NCBI GenBank assembly: GCA_021791845.1
Contig: JAJYVT010000034.1
Coordinates: forward strand, 1 to 32,910
From: Actinomycetes bacterium
GTDB lineage: Bacteria; Actinomycetota; Acidimicrobiia; Acidimicrobiales; RAAP-2
Reading direction: 5' to 3'
DNA: 32,910 bases
Of this stretch, positions 22,015 to 28,296 are shown piece by piece (the first letter of the stretch is position 1; each line of letters opens with the position of its first letter). Below the pieces are notes generated by a model. That model made no database searches, was not told the DNA's origin, and was given only the letters and a program-made list of their open reading frames with translations. A program made the position numbers and the translations under genes.

Positions 22015-22554
22015 ATGAAGAGTGGGGAAATGCACGTCGGCGCCACACTACCGAGTGCGCTCCGCGGGCGGTACCGGGGGGTCGCCGCTGCCCCGCCGCC
22101 CGCCGTGGGGCTGCCGGCGCTCACGGCGGCGCTCATGGCGGCGCTGGTGGCGGTGGCGGCGCTGGCGCTGGTGCTCCGCCGGGTCGTGGTGCAGGGGGAG
22201 AGCATGCGCCCTGCCCTGGCGCCGGGGGACCGGCTGCTCGTGGTGCGCGTGCCCCCCTGGGTGCAGCTCGCCCCGGGTGCGGTCGTGGCGGCTCCCGACC
22301 CGAGGGACCGCCGCCGGCTGCTGGTGAAGCGGGTGGCCGCGGTGGAGCCGGGCGGCCGGGTGGTGCTGCACGGCGACAACCCGGGTGCCAGCACCGACAG
22401 CCGCACCTTCGGGCCGTTGGCGCGCCGGGCGGTGTGGGGTGTCGCCTGGTACCGCTACGCCCCTCCCGAGCGCGCCGGGCGGCTCCGCCCGCCCGAGCGC
22501 CCGGGGCCTACGACGGAGGGGGGCGACGTCACGGCAGCGTGCGACCCCCGGTGA
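22015..22554 (+). CDS. sodX: Ni-SOD maturation protease, S26 signal-peptidase type
   Basis: The 179-residue product has one membrane segment (about 32-54, LTAALMAALVAVAALALVL) followed by the S26 peptidase motif GESMRPAL, whose Ser (about residue 63) is the nucleophile, and RRLLVKRVAAV, whose Lys (about 105) is the general base. A Gly/Asn/Ser motif HGDNPGASTDSRTFGP matches box E of type I signal peptidases. Position beside sodN identifies it as SodX, which removes the SodN propeptide to expose the His1 nickel ligand. ATG 22015 has GAGGGGG nine bases upstream; ATG 22030, preceded by TGGGGAA, is an alternative start five codons in. The divergent sodN start is only 42 bases away, so one short region controls both. 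Confidence 0.88.
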   Translation: MKSGEMHVGATLPSALRGRYRGVAAAPPPAVGLPALTAALMAALVAVAALALVLRRVVVQGESMRPALAPGDRLLVVRVPPWVQLAPGAVVAAPDPRDRRRLLVKRVAAVEPGGRVVLHGDNPGASTDSRTFGPLARRAVWGVAWYRYAPPERAGRLRPPERPGPTTEGGDVTAACDPR

Positions 22555-22561
22555 ACGGACG

Positions 22562-22567
22562 TACACT
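22562..22567 (+). promoter_or_regulatory. -10-like hexamer TACACT upstream of the STAS gene
   Basis: TACACT lies 58 bases before ATG 22626. It could start a leader of about 50 bases carrying a GAGGGGGAGAG purine run. No -35 consensus is seen. Confidence 0.3.
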
Positions 22568-22625
22568 GCGCTCCGACCAGGGCCCGCCGTGGGCCTCCGA
22601 GGGGGAGAGCCGAGCCGGGGCGGAG

Positions 22626-22928
22626 ATGGCGAACGACTTTGCCTTCGATGTCGTCGACGTGGCGGGCGTGCGCGTCATGGCGCTGCATGGCCAGCTCGAC
22701 CTGGTCAACGCCGACCGGGTGCGGGACGCCATCGTCCAGATGGACGGCTCGCCGGTGGTGGTCGACCTGAAGGGGCTGTGGTTCCTCGACTCGAGCGGGA
22801 TCGCCGCCCTCCTGGAGGCTCGCCGGACGGTCACCGAGGCGGGGAGGGAGTTCCAGCTCCGCGGGGCCCAGGGGATCGTGCTGCGGGCGCTCGAGGTGAC
22901 GGGTCTCGCCCATCTCCTGTCGGACTGA
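22626..22928 (+). CDS. STAS-domain protein (anti-sigma factor antagonist type)
   Basis: The 100-residue protein is a single STAS domain: strand FAFDVVDVAGVRVMALHGQLDLVNADRVRDAI, then VVVDLKGLWFLDSSGIAALLEARR with the conserved DSSG in which the first Ser is the usual phosphorylation site of SpoIIAA/RsbV-like antagonists. Such proteins bind an anti-sigma kinase when unphosphorylated and so release a sigma factor; no partner kinase or sigma gene is in the window. ATG 22626 has GGGGCGGAG very close upstream. The gene lies between sodX and an XRE regulator that has its own -10 element, so it may be transcribed alone from the TACACT site or with sodX. Confidence 0.85.
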   Translation: MANDFAFDVVDVAGVRVMALHGQLDLVNADRVRDAIVQMDGSPVVVDLKGLWFLDSSGIAALLEARRTVTEAGREFQLRGAQGIVLRALEVTGLAHLLSD

Positions 22929-22956
22929 CGTTCGCTCCAACGGCGATGAGGGTCGG

Positions 22957-22962
22957 TACGCT
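22957..22962 (+). promoter_or_regulatory. -10 hexamer TACGCT of the XRE gene
   Basis: TACGCT, six bases (GCAGAA), then ATG 22969. There is no Shine-Dalgarno. The spacing predicts transcription starting at the A of ATG. Confidence 0.55.
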
Positions 22963-22968
22963 GCAGAA

Positions 22969-23448
22969 ATGGCGCGCGACCCGGTCGAACGCTGGCACGA
23001 CCTCGGGTCCTTCATCCGCGAGCAGCGCTCGACGGCCCGGCTGTCGCTGCGGCGGCTCTCCGAGCTGGCGGGGATCTCGAACCCGTACCTGAGCCAGATC
23101 GAGCGGGGCCTGCGGCGGCCCTCGGCCGACATCCTCCAGCAGATCGCCAAGGCGTTGCGGATCTCGGCCGAGACGCTGTACGTCCAGGCCGGGATCCTCG
23201 ACCCCCCGGCGGAGACCCCCGACCTGGTCCGCCAGATCCTGGCCGACCCGCACATCGGGGAGAGCCAGAAGCAGGCCCTGGTGGAGATCTACCTCTCGTT
23301 CCGGCAGGCGCACGCCCGCGGTGACAGCGGCGGGCCCGACCGGCCCGACGCCGGCGGTCCCGACCGGCCCGACGCCGGCGGTCCCGACCGGTCCCCGGCC
23401 GGCGCACCGGGGCCCGCGACCGGGGGAGGCCCGGGGACCGCCCACTAG
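22969..23448 (+). CDS. XRE-family transcriptional regulator
   Basis: The 159-residue product has an N-terminal XRE-type helix-turn-helix: IREQRSTARLSLRRLSELAGISNPYLSQIERGLRRPSADILQQIAKALRIS at about 18-68. A short helical segment (PDLVRQILADPHIGESQKQALVEIYLSF) follows, then a low-complexity tail with three copies of GGPDRPDA. The first 110 residues look very like M. tuberculosis Rv0474 as I remember it, and the same gene order (XRE regulator upstream of mshA and a YbjN protein) supports orthology. Target genes and effector are unknown. The start is fixed by a -10 hexamer six bases before ATG. Its TAG stop is also the first half of the -10 hexamer of mshA. Confidence 0.82.
   Translation: MARDPVERWHDLGSFIREQRSTARLSLRRLSELAGISNPYLSQIERGLRRPSADILQQIAKALRISAETLYVQAGILDPPAETPDLVRQILADPHIGESQKQALVEIYLSFRQAHARGDSGGPDRPDAGGPDRPDAGGPDRSPAGAPGPATGGGPGTAH
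23329..23400 (+). repeat. Three 24-bp coding repeats (GGPDRPDA)
   Basis: 23329-23352, 23353-23376 and 23377-23400 encode GGPDRPDA, GGPDRPDA and GGPDRSPA. The first two differ by one base; the third diverges in its last three codons. The frame is kept, and the repeats form the disordered C-terminal tail of the XRE regulator. Confidence 0.85.
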
Positions 23449-23451
23449 GCT
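23446..23451 (+). promoter_or_regulatory. -10 hexamer TAGGCT of mshA, overlapping a stop codon
   Basis: TAGGCT lies nine bases before ATG 23461, predicting a leader of about three bases. Its first three bases are the TAG stop of the XRE gene. Confidence 0.5.
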
Positions 23452-23460
23452 GCAGCCCGC

Positions 23461-24744
23461 ATGCGCCGGCTCGCCGTGCTGTCCTTTCACACCTCGCCCC
23501 TGGCCCAGCCGGGCACGGGCGACGGGGGCGGGATGAACGTCTACGTCCGCGAGCTGGCTGCCGCCCTGGCCCGCTCGGGCGTCTCGTGCGACGTGTTCAC
23601 CCGCTGCTACGCGCCGGGACTGCCCGAGGTGATCGACGTCGAGCCCGGCCTGCGGGTCCACCACGTCCCGGCGGGGCCGAAGGCGCCCGTCGCCCGCGAG
23701 GCCCTCCCCGAGCTGGTGGGGGAGTTCACCGAGCGGGTGCTCGACGGGATGGCCCGCGAGGCCGAGCAGCCCCGGCTCGACGAGGAGGCCGGCCCCTTCG
23801 AGGCGGTGCACGCCAACTACTGGCTGTCGGGAGTGGCGGGTCACGCCATCAAGCACGAGCTGGACCTGCCGCTCGTCTCCACGTTCCACACCCTGGACCG
23901 GGTGAAGGCCGAGCTCGTGCCCGAGGAGGTGGAGGCGGACATGCCCCACCGCCGGGCCGAGGCGGAGGCGGCGATCATCGCCTGCTCGGACGCCATCCTC
24001 GCGTCCTGCACCGTGGAGGCCGAACAGATCGTGGACCTCTACGACGCCGACCCGGACCGGATCCGGGTGGTGGCGCCGGGTGTCGACCACGCCTTCTTCG
24101 GCCCCGGGTACCGACCGCAGGCCCGCCGGGCGCTCGGCCTGCCGGTGGACGGGACGCTCCTCCTCACGGTCGGGCGCATCCAACCGCTCAAGGGCATCGA
24201 CGTGGCCGTCCGGGCACTGGCCGAGCTGGCGGCCGACGGTGAGGCGGCGCCGGGCGCGCCGTACCGGCTGGTGATCGTGGGCGGCCCGAGCGGGCCCCAC
24301 GGCGAGGAGGAGCACCGGCGGTTGTGCCGGCTGGTCCGGGACCTGTCGGTGGCCGGGCAGGTCACCATGGTGCCCCCCCAGCCCCACGAGCTCCTGTCCT
24401 CGTACTACCGGGCCGCCGACGTCTGCCTCGTGCCCAGCCGGTCGGAGTCGTTCGGCCTGGTCGCCCTGGAGGCGGGGGCCTGCGGCACGCCGGTGGTGGC
24501 CTCGGCGGTCGGCGGGCTCTCCACCCTGGTGGACGACGGGCGCACCGGCTTCCTCGTCGACCCCTCCGACCCCGCGGCCGTGGCCGCGTCGGTGCGGCGC
24601 ATCGTGGCCGAGCCGCTGCTGGCGGAGCGCCAGTCGACGGCGACGGTGCTGCGGGCCCGGCGCTACACCTGGCGGGAGGCGGCCGATCGCCTGCGCGCCA
24701 TCCACGACGAGCTCCTCTCCGGCTGCCTGGTCGAGTGCTCGTGA
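23461..24744 (+). CDS. mshA: D-inositol-3-phosphate glycosyltransferase (mycothiol synthesis)
   Basis: This 427-residue GT-B (family 4) enzyme transfers N-acetylglucosamine from UDP-GlcNAc to 1L-myo-inositol-1-phosphate, the first step of mycothiol synthesis. MshA marks are the N-terminal FHTSPLAQPGTGDGGGMNVYV (residues 9-29), STFHTLDRVKAEL near 140, the donor-site GRIQPLKGID near 238, and ESFGLVALEAGACGTPVVAS near 320. Length and motifs match actinobacterial MshA closely. The start is supported by a -10 hexamer nine bases upstream; there is no Shine-Dalgarno. The other msh genes are not here, as is usual, since they are scattered. It is followed after 18 bases by a YbjN protein gene, an arrangement I recall from mycobacteria (Rv0486-Rv0487). 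Confidence 0.93.
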   Translation: MRRLAVLSFHTSPLAQPGTGDGGGMNVYVRELAAALARSGVSCDVFTRCYAPGLPEVIDVEPGLRVHHVPAGPKAPVAREALPELVGEFTERVLDGMAREAEQPRLDEEAGPFEAVHANYWLSGVAGHAIKHELDLPLVSTFHTLDRVKAELVPEEVEADMPHRRAEAEAAIIACSDAILASCTVEAEQIVDLYDADPDRIRVVAPGVDHAFFGPGYRPQARRALGLPVDGTLLLTVGRIQPLKGIDVAVRALAELAADGEAAPGAPYRLVIVGGPSGPHGEEEHRRLCRLVRDLSVAGQVTMVPPQPHELLSSYYRAADVCLVPSRSESFGLVALEAGACGTPVVASAVGGLSTLVDDGRTGFLVDPSDPAAVAASVRRIVAEPLLAERQSTATVLRARRYTWREAADRLRAIHDELLSGCLVECS

Positions 24745-24762
24745 GCCGCCGGGCGCGCTGAC

Positions 24763-25263
24763 ATGCCCCGCGTCGACCTCGCCGGGGGTGACCAGATCGC
24801 CCAGCTGGTGGAGCGCGTCGACGCCTGGGTCGAGCGGGAGCGCTCCCCCGAGGGCACCTTCGGGCTGGTGGCGGCCGAGCGCCAGGACGTGACCGACCGG
24901 ACGGCGTCGCACCGGTGGTACCTGCGGTTCCGGGGCGAGGAGAAGGACTTCATCACCGTCTGGCTGACCCTGCACCAGCGGACCCTGCACCACGAGGCCC
25001 AGTTCATGCCGGCGCCGGAGGAGCACCAGGTCGAGGTCTTCCAGTACCTCATGCGCCGGAACGCCGATCTCTACGGCATGGCCTTCAGCCTCGGCCCGGA
25101 GGACGCGGTGTACCTGGTGGGGCGGGTGCCGGCCGCCCTCGTCGACGACGACGAGCTGGACCGCATCGCCGGCTCCTCCATCGTGTACGTGGACGACCAC
25201 TACCCGACGGCCATGACCCTCGGCCACCCTGCCGTCTACCGCCGCCGGCCCCGCCGGCGCTGA
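24763..25263 (+). CDS. YbjN-domain protein
   Basis: The 166-residue protein has a YbjN fold (related to type III secretion chaperones): HRWYLRFRGEEKDFITVWLTLHQRTLHHEAQFMPAP near 47-82, then EVFQYLMRRNADLYGMAFSLGPEDAVYLVGRVP with the conserved RRNxxLYGxxF pattern, and a final helix DELDRIAGSSIVYVDDHYPT. It is probably a cytoplasmic chaperone-like or adaptor protein; the role in actinomycetes is unknown. The gene begins 18 bases after mshA with no good ribosome-binding site (GGGCGCGCTGAC), so it is probably co-transcribed with mshA. Conservation of this pair across actinomycetes hints at a link with mycothiol or the regulation of MshA, but that is inference. Confidence 0.8.
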   Translation: MPRVDLAGGDQIAQLVERVDAWVERERSPEGTFGLVAAERQDVTDRTASHRWYLRFRGEEKDFITVWLTLHQRTLHHEAQFMPAPEEHQVEVFQYLMRRNADLYGMAFSLGPEDAVYLVGRVPAALVDDDELDRIAGSSIVYVDDHYPTAMTLGHPAVYRRRPRRR

Positions 25264-25312
25264 GCGCCCCGGGGTGGGCCGACGCCCCGCGCTCGGCCCC
25301 CTCCGTCGGCAC

Positions 25313-25318
25313 TACCGT
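25313..25318 (+). promoter_or_regulatory. -10 hexamer TACCGT of proC
   Basis: TACCGT, six bases (CTGGCA), then ATG 25325. No Shine-Dalgarno is present. Leaderless geometry. Confidence 0.5.
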
Positions 25319-25324
25319 CTGGCA

Positions 25325-26131
25325 ATGGCACCTGAGCTGCTCGTTGTCGGGGGTGGTCGCATGGGCGGGGCGCTCGCCAGCGGCCTTGTGACCGGGGGAG
25401 CGTGGGCGGTCGAGGACGTGGCGGTGGTCGAGCCGGACCCCGGCCGGCGGGCCGCGCTGGCGACGGCCGTCCCGGGGCTCGCGGTGGTCGAGACGCTGGC
25501 ACCGGGCCTCGTCGCCGAGGGCACCGACGCGGTGCTCGCGGTCAAGCCCGACATGGCCGAGGTCACCTGCCACGCGCTCGAGGCCGTGGGCGTCCGGCGG
25601 GTGCTGTCGATCGTGGCCGGCATGACCTCGGGCCGGCTCGAGGCCAGCCTCGGCGCCGGCGCCGTCGTGGTGCGGGCCATGCCGAACACGGCCGCCCTGG
25701 TCGGGGCGGCCGTCAGCGCCATCTCGGGCGGCAGCAACGCCCACGCCGCCGACCTCGAGTGGGCCGAGCGCGTGCTCGGAGCGGTGGGGTCCGTGGTCCG
25801 GGTGCCCGAGCGGTACCAGGACGCCGTCACCGCCGTGTCCGGCTCCGGCCTGGCGTACCTGTTCCTGGTGGTCGAGTCCCTGGTCGAGGCGGGCGTGCTG
25901 GCCGGGCTGCCCCGGGAGCTGGCGACGACGCTCGCCACCGAGACGGCGCGCGGGGCCGGCCTGCTCCTGGCGGAGACGGGCGAGCGCCCCGAGGAGCTCC
26001 GGGCCGGCGTGACCTCGCCGGGCGGGACGACGGCGGCCGCGCTGCGTGCGCTCGAGGCCCGGGCGGTCCGGTCCGCCTTCATCGAGGCCGTGCTCAGCGC
26101 GGTGGAGCGTTCCCGCAGCCTCGGCCGTTGA
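25325..26131 (+). CDS. proC: Pyrroline-5-carboxylate reductase
   Basis: The 268-residue enzyme reduces 1-pyrroline-5-carboxylate to proline with NAD(P)H in the cytoplasm. It has an N-terminal Rossmann motif VVGGGRMGGAL (7-17), VKPDMAE near 77, VRAMPNTAALVG near 117, and the ProC C-terminal signature SGSGLAYLFLVVESLVEAGVLAGL near 176-199 with the final SPGGTTAAALRALE. Length is normal. The start is supported by a -10 hexamer six bases upstream. In actinomycetes proC is commonly next to a BldC/excisionase-type gene, as here (158 bases downstream). Confidence 0.93.
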   Translation: MAPELLVVGGGRMGGALASGLVTGGAWAVEDVAVVEPDPGRRAALATAVPGLAVVETLAPGLVAEGTDAVLAVKPDMAEVTCHALEAVGVRRVLSIVAGMTSGRLEASLGAGAVVVRAMPNTAALVGAAVSAISGGSNAHAADLEWAERVLGAVGSVVRVPERYQDAVTAVSGSGLAYLFLVVESLVEAGVLAGLPRELATTLATETARGAGLLLAETGERPEELRAGVTSPGGTTAAALRALEARAVRSAFIEAVLSAVERSRSLGR

Positions 26132-26254
26132 GCGCCCCGGCCGGCGGCGGGCCCGATCGGGCCGGAGCCTCCGTCCCACGAACCGGGCCGTCTCGGCCGG
26201 GGTCCGGGGTATAGGGGGAGGGCCGTCCCACTTTCGCCGCCGCCCCCGGAGGCG

Positions 26255-26260
26255 TACAGT
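26255..26260 (+). promoter_or_regulatory. -10 hexamer TACAGT of the BldC-like gene
   Basis: TACAGT lies 28 bases before ATG 26289, giving a leader of roughly 20 bases that carries the GGAGGAG ribosome-binding site (from 26270). This gene is thus leadered, unlike several neighbours. TTTCGC 17 bases upstream is a poor -35. Confidence 0.45.
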
Positions 26261-26288
26261 CGAAGTTGCGGAGGAGAAGTCGAGCACC

Positions 26289-26486
26289 ATGTCCCAGCCA
26301 ATCGAGCACGCCAGCCGCCTGCTGACCGTGGGGGAGGTCGCTGCCGCGCTGCGCGTCTCCACCATGACCGTGTACCGGCTCATCAATGCCGGTGAGCTGC
26401 CGGCCGCCCGCATCGGTCGGTCCTTCCGGGTGCGCACCGAGGACCTCGACCGCTACCTCGCCGACCGGTTCACCAAGGCCGGTTGA
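26289..26486 (+). CDS. BldC-like MerR-type DNA-binding protein
   Basis: The 65-residue protein is a single winged-helix domain of the BldC/excisionase type: LLTVGEVAAALRVSTMTVYRLINAGELPAARIGRSFRVRTEDLDRYL (11-57). BldC in Streptomyces controls the onset of development by binding direct repeats cooperatively; the mycobacterial orthologue is next to proC (Rv0500-Rv0500A, from memory), as here. The start is set by GGAGGAG about ten bases upstream. The stop overlaps the TTG start of the SAM hydrolase (TTGA), so the two are probably co-translated. No cognate binding-site array was identified. Confidence 0.88.
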   Translation: MSQPIEHASRLLTVGEVAAALRVSTMTVYRLINAGELPAARIGRSFRVRTEDLDRYLADRFTKAG

Positions 26487-27382
26487 GCGGGAACCTGCAC
26501 AACGTCGGCGAGGACCACCCGCCGACCGTCTTCTTCCTGTCCGACTACGGACTGGCCGACGAGTTCGTCGGGGTCGTCCACGCCGTCGCCCACCGCCTCG
26601 TGCCGTCCGTCGTCGTCGTCGACCTGACCCACGGCCTCCCGCCGTTCGACGTGCGGGCCGGCGCGGCCGCCCTGGAGCGCTCGGTCCCGCATCTCGGGCC
26701 GGGCTGCGTCCTGGCCGTCGTGGACCCCGGCGTCGGCGGCTCCCGTCGGGGCGTGGCCGTGCAGGCGGCCGACGGCCGGTGGTTCGTGGCGCCCGACAAC
26801 GGGCTGGTGCTGCCGGCGGTCGAGGCGTGCGGCGGGGTCCGTGCCGCCGTCGCCCTGACCAAGCCCGACGGCGTCCCGGCCACCTTCGACGGTCGCGACG
26901 TCTTCGCCCCGGCGGCGGCCGCGCTCGCGGCCGGGGAGGGGCCCGAGGGGCTGGGTGCGCCGGTGCCCGCCGACGAGCTGGTGCGGCTCGCCCCGCTGCC
27001 CCCGCCCGCCGTCGAGACGGGGCCGGACGGGCGCCGGCTGCTGCGCACCGAGGTGGCCTGGGTGGACCGGTTCGGCAACGTCCAGCTGGGCGTCCCGGGC
27101 ACCGAGGGGCCGCCGCTGGCAGCGGGCGGGGCGCCGCCCGCTCCTGAGGCGACCGTCCGCATCTTCGAGCTCGACGGCGGCGCCACCCCCGACGGCGCGC
27201 TCGAGCCCGGTCCCGTGGCCCAGTTCCGGGTCCGCCGGGTCCCCACCTTCGGCGCCCTGGCCACGGGCGAGGTCGGCCTCCTCTCCGACGCCAACGGCCG
27301 GCTCGCCGTCGTCGTGCGGGAGGGATCGGCGGCCATGGTCACCGGGGCGGTGGAAGGGGCGGCGGTCGAGCTCGAGTGGTGA
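26483..27382 (+). CDS. SAM hydroxide adenosyltransferase (DUF62 family)
   Basis: This 299-residue protein belongs to the fluorinase/chlorinase-like DUF62 family, whose common members hydrolyse S-adenosylmethionine to adenosine and methionine. Motifs: FLSDYGLADEFVGVVHAV near residues 18-35, VVDLTHGLPPFDVRAGAAALERS, VLAVVDPGVGGSRRGVAVQ with the DPGVG loop, FVAPDNGLVLP near 104, and VDRFGNVQLGV near 193. TTG 26483 overlaps the TGA of the BldC-like gene. The halogenating members have an extra loop of about 20 residues near position 90-110; I see no clear insertion, so hydrolysis rather than halogenation is likely, but this needs an alignment. The Gly/Pro/Ala-rich stretch at about 205-225 is a lineage feature. 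Confidence 0.88.
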   Translation: MSGNLHNVGEDHPPTVFFLSDYGLADEFVGVVHAVAHRLVPSVVVVDLTHGLPPFDVRAGAAALERSVPHLGPGCVLAVVDPGVGGSRRGVAVQAADGRWFVAPDNGLVLPAVEACGGVRAAVALTKPDGVPATFDGRDVFAPAAAALAAGEGPEGLGAPVPADELVRLAPLPPPAVETGPDGRRLLRTEVAWVDRFGNVQLGVPGTEGPPLAAGGAPPAPEATVRIFELDGGATPDGALEPGPVAQFRVRRVPTFGALATGEVGLLSDANGRLAVVVREGSAAMVTGAVEGAAVELEW

Positions 27383-27400
27383 CGGCGCGAGCCCCTGCCG

Positions 27401-27406
27401 TACGCT
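27401..27406 (+). promoter_or_regulatory. -10 hexamer TACGCT of rex
   Basis: TACGCT, seven bases, then GTG 27414. A GTGACG sequence 16 bases upstream, which contains the stop codon of the preceding gene, is a weak -35 match. No Shine-Dalgarno. Confidence 0.5.
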
Positions 27407-27413
27407 GCTCCGG

Positions 27414-28181
27414 GTGGTAGGCGACGCCCGCGCATCCCGGCCGAGGCGGATCCCCGAGGCCACGATCGTCCGCCTCCCCGTCTACCAGCGCATCCTGGCC
27501 GAGCTGTTGCGCAGCGGGGTGACCACCGTCTCCTCGGAGGAGCTGGCCACCCGGGCACGGGTGAACGCGGCCAAGGTCCGCAAGGACTTCTCCCACTTCG
27601 GGTCGTTCGGCACGCGCGGCACCGGCTACGACCCGGCCCTCCTCGTCTCCCAGATCGACCGGGCCCTGGGCGCCGACCGGGAGTGGCCGGTCGTGATCGT
27701 CGGGATCGGGAACCTCGGCCGCGCCCTCGCCAACTCGGACGGCTTCTCCTCCCACGGCTTCTGCATCGCCGGCCTGTACGACGTGGACCCCGCGGTCGTG
27801 GGGAGCCGCATCGGCGACCTGACCGTCCGCCACCTCGACGAGCTGGCTGCGGCAGCCGGGCAGCAGGACCGACCGGCCATCGGCGTCGTCGCCACGCCGC
27901 CGTCGGCGGCCCAGACGGTCGCCGACGTCCTGGTGGCCGCGGGCGTCTCCTCGATCCTCAACTTCGCTCCCCGCGTGCTGAACGTGCCCGCCGACGTCCT
28001 CGTCCGCTACGTCGACCTCTCGATCGAGCTGCAGGTCATGAGCTTCTTCCTGTCCCGCCGCGACGACGAGTCGCTCGCCGAGGCGGACGGCGCCGCCCCG
28101 ATCGGCACCGGGGGCGGGCCGGTCGGCGTCTCCCAGCGTGGCGGGCCGCCCGACCGGCGCCCCGACCCGCCGCCGTCGTAG
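27414..28181 (+). CDS. rex: Redox-sensing transcriptional repressor Rex
   Basis: The 255-residue protein has the Rex N-terminal winged helix: PEATIVRLPVYQRILAELLRSGVTTVSSEELA, and AAKVRKDFSHFGSFGTRGTGYD (about 51-71). The Rossmann NAD(H) domain has VVIVGIGNLGRALAN near 90-104, then YDVDP and VATPPSAAQ. Rex binds operators when NADH/NAD+ is low and releases them when NADH rises. In Streptomyces rex leads a rex-hemACD operon; here hemA follows after 115 bases. The C-terminus after FFLSRRDDES is a disordered Gly/Pro tail of about 35 residues. The GTG start fits a -10 hexamer seven bases upstream. No typical Rex operator was found near this gene. Confidence 0.93.
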   Translation: MVGDARASRPRRIPEATIVRLPVYQRILAELLRSGVTTVSSEELATRARVNAAKVRKDFSHFGSFGTRGTGYDPALLVSQIDRALGADREWPVVIVGIGNLGRALANSDGFSSHGFCIAGLYDVDPAVVGSRIGDLTVRHLDELAAAAGQQDRPAIGVVATPPSAAQTVADVLVAAGVSSILNFAPRVLNVPADVLVRYVDLSIELQVMSFFLSRRDDESLAEADGAAPIGTGGGPVGVSQRGGPPDRRPDPPPS

Positions 28182-28254
28182 CGTGGAGCGGCAGGGCCCA
28201 CCAGGTGCGGGGCTGCATCCCGCCGCCGCATGCCGTGCCCCTGCCCGGCCGCCG

Positions 28255-28260
28255 TATCCT
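28255..28260 (+). promoter_or_regulatory. -10-like hexamer TATCCT upstream of hemA
   Basis: TATCCT lies 36 bases before the TTG start of hemA, allowing a leader of about 30 bases with GAGGAGG (28280-28286). It suggests that hemA can be transcribed separately from rex. Confidence 0.4.
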
Positions 28261-28296
28261 GGCAGTCCCGGGGAGAGCTGAGGAGGCTGCCGCCCG

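Noticed and set aside
21973..22035. GTG 22035 as sodN start, and a Nur box between sodN and sodX
   Set aside because: ATG 21972 has a perfect ribosome-binding site and gives the standard 117-residue mature enzyme. The spacer has no TTGCAA-N5-TTGCAA-like Nur site.
28190..28245. Large inverted repeat GGCAGGG...CCCTGCC between rex and hemA
   Set aside because: The loop is over 40 bases and competing inner stems use the same CCCC run. It is not convincing as a terminator or riboswitch.
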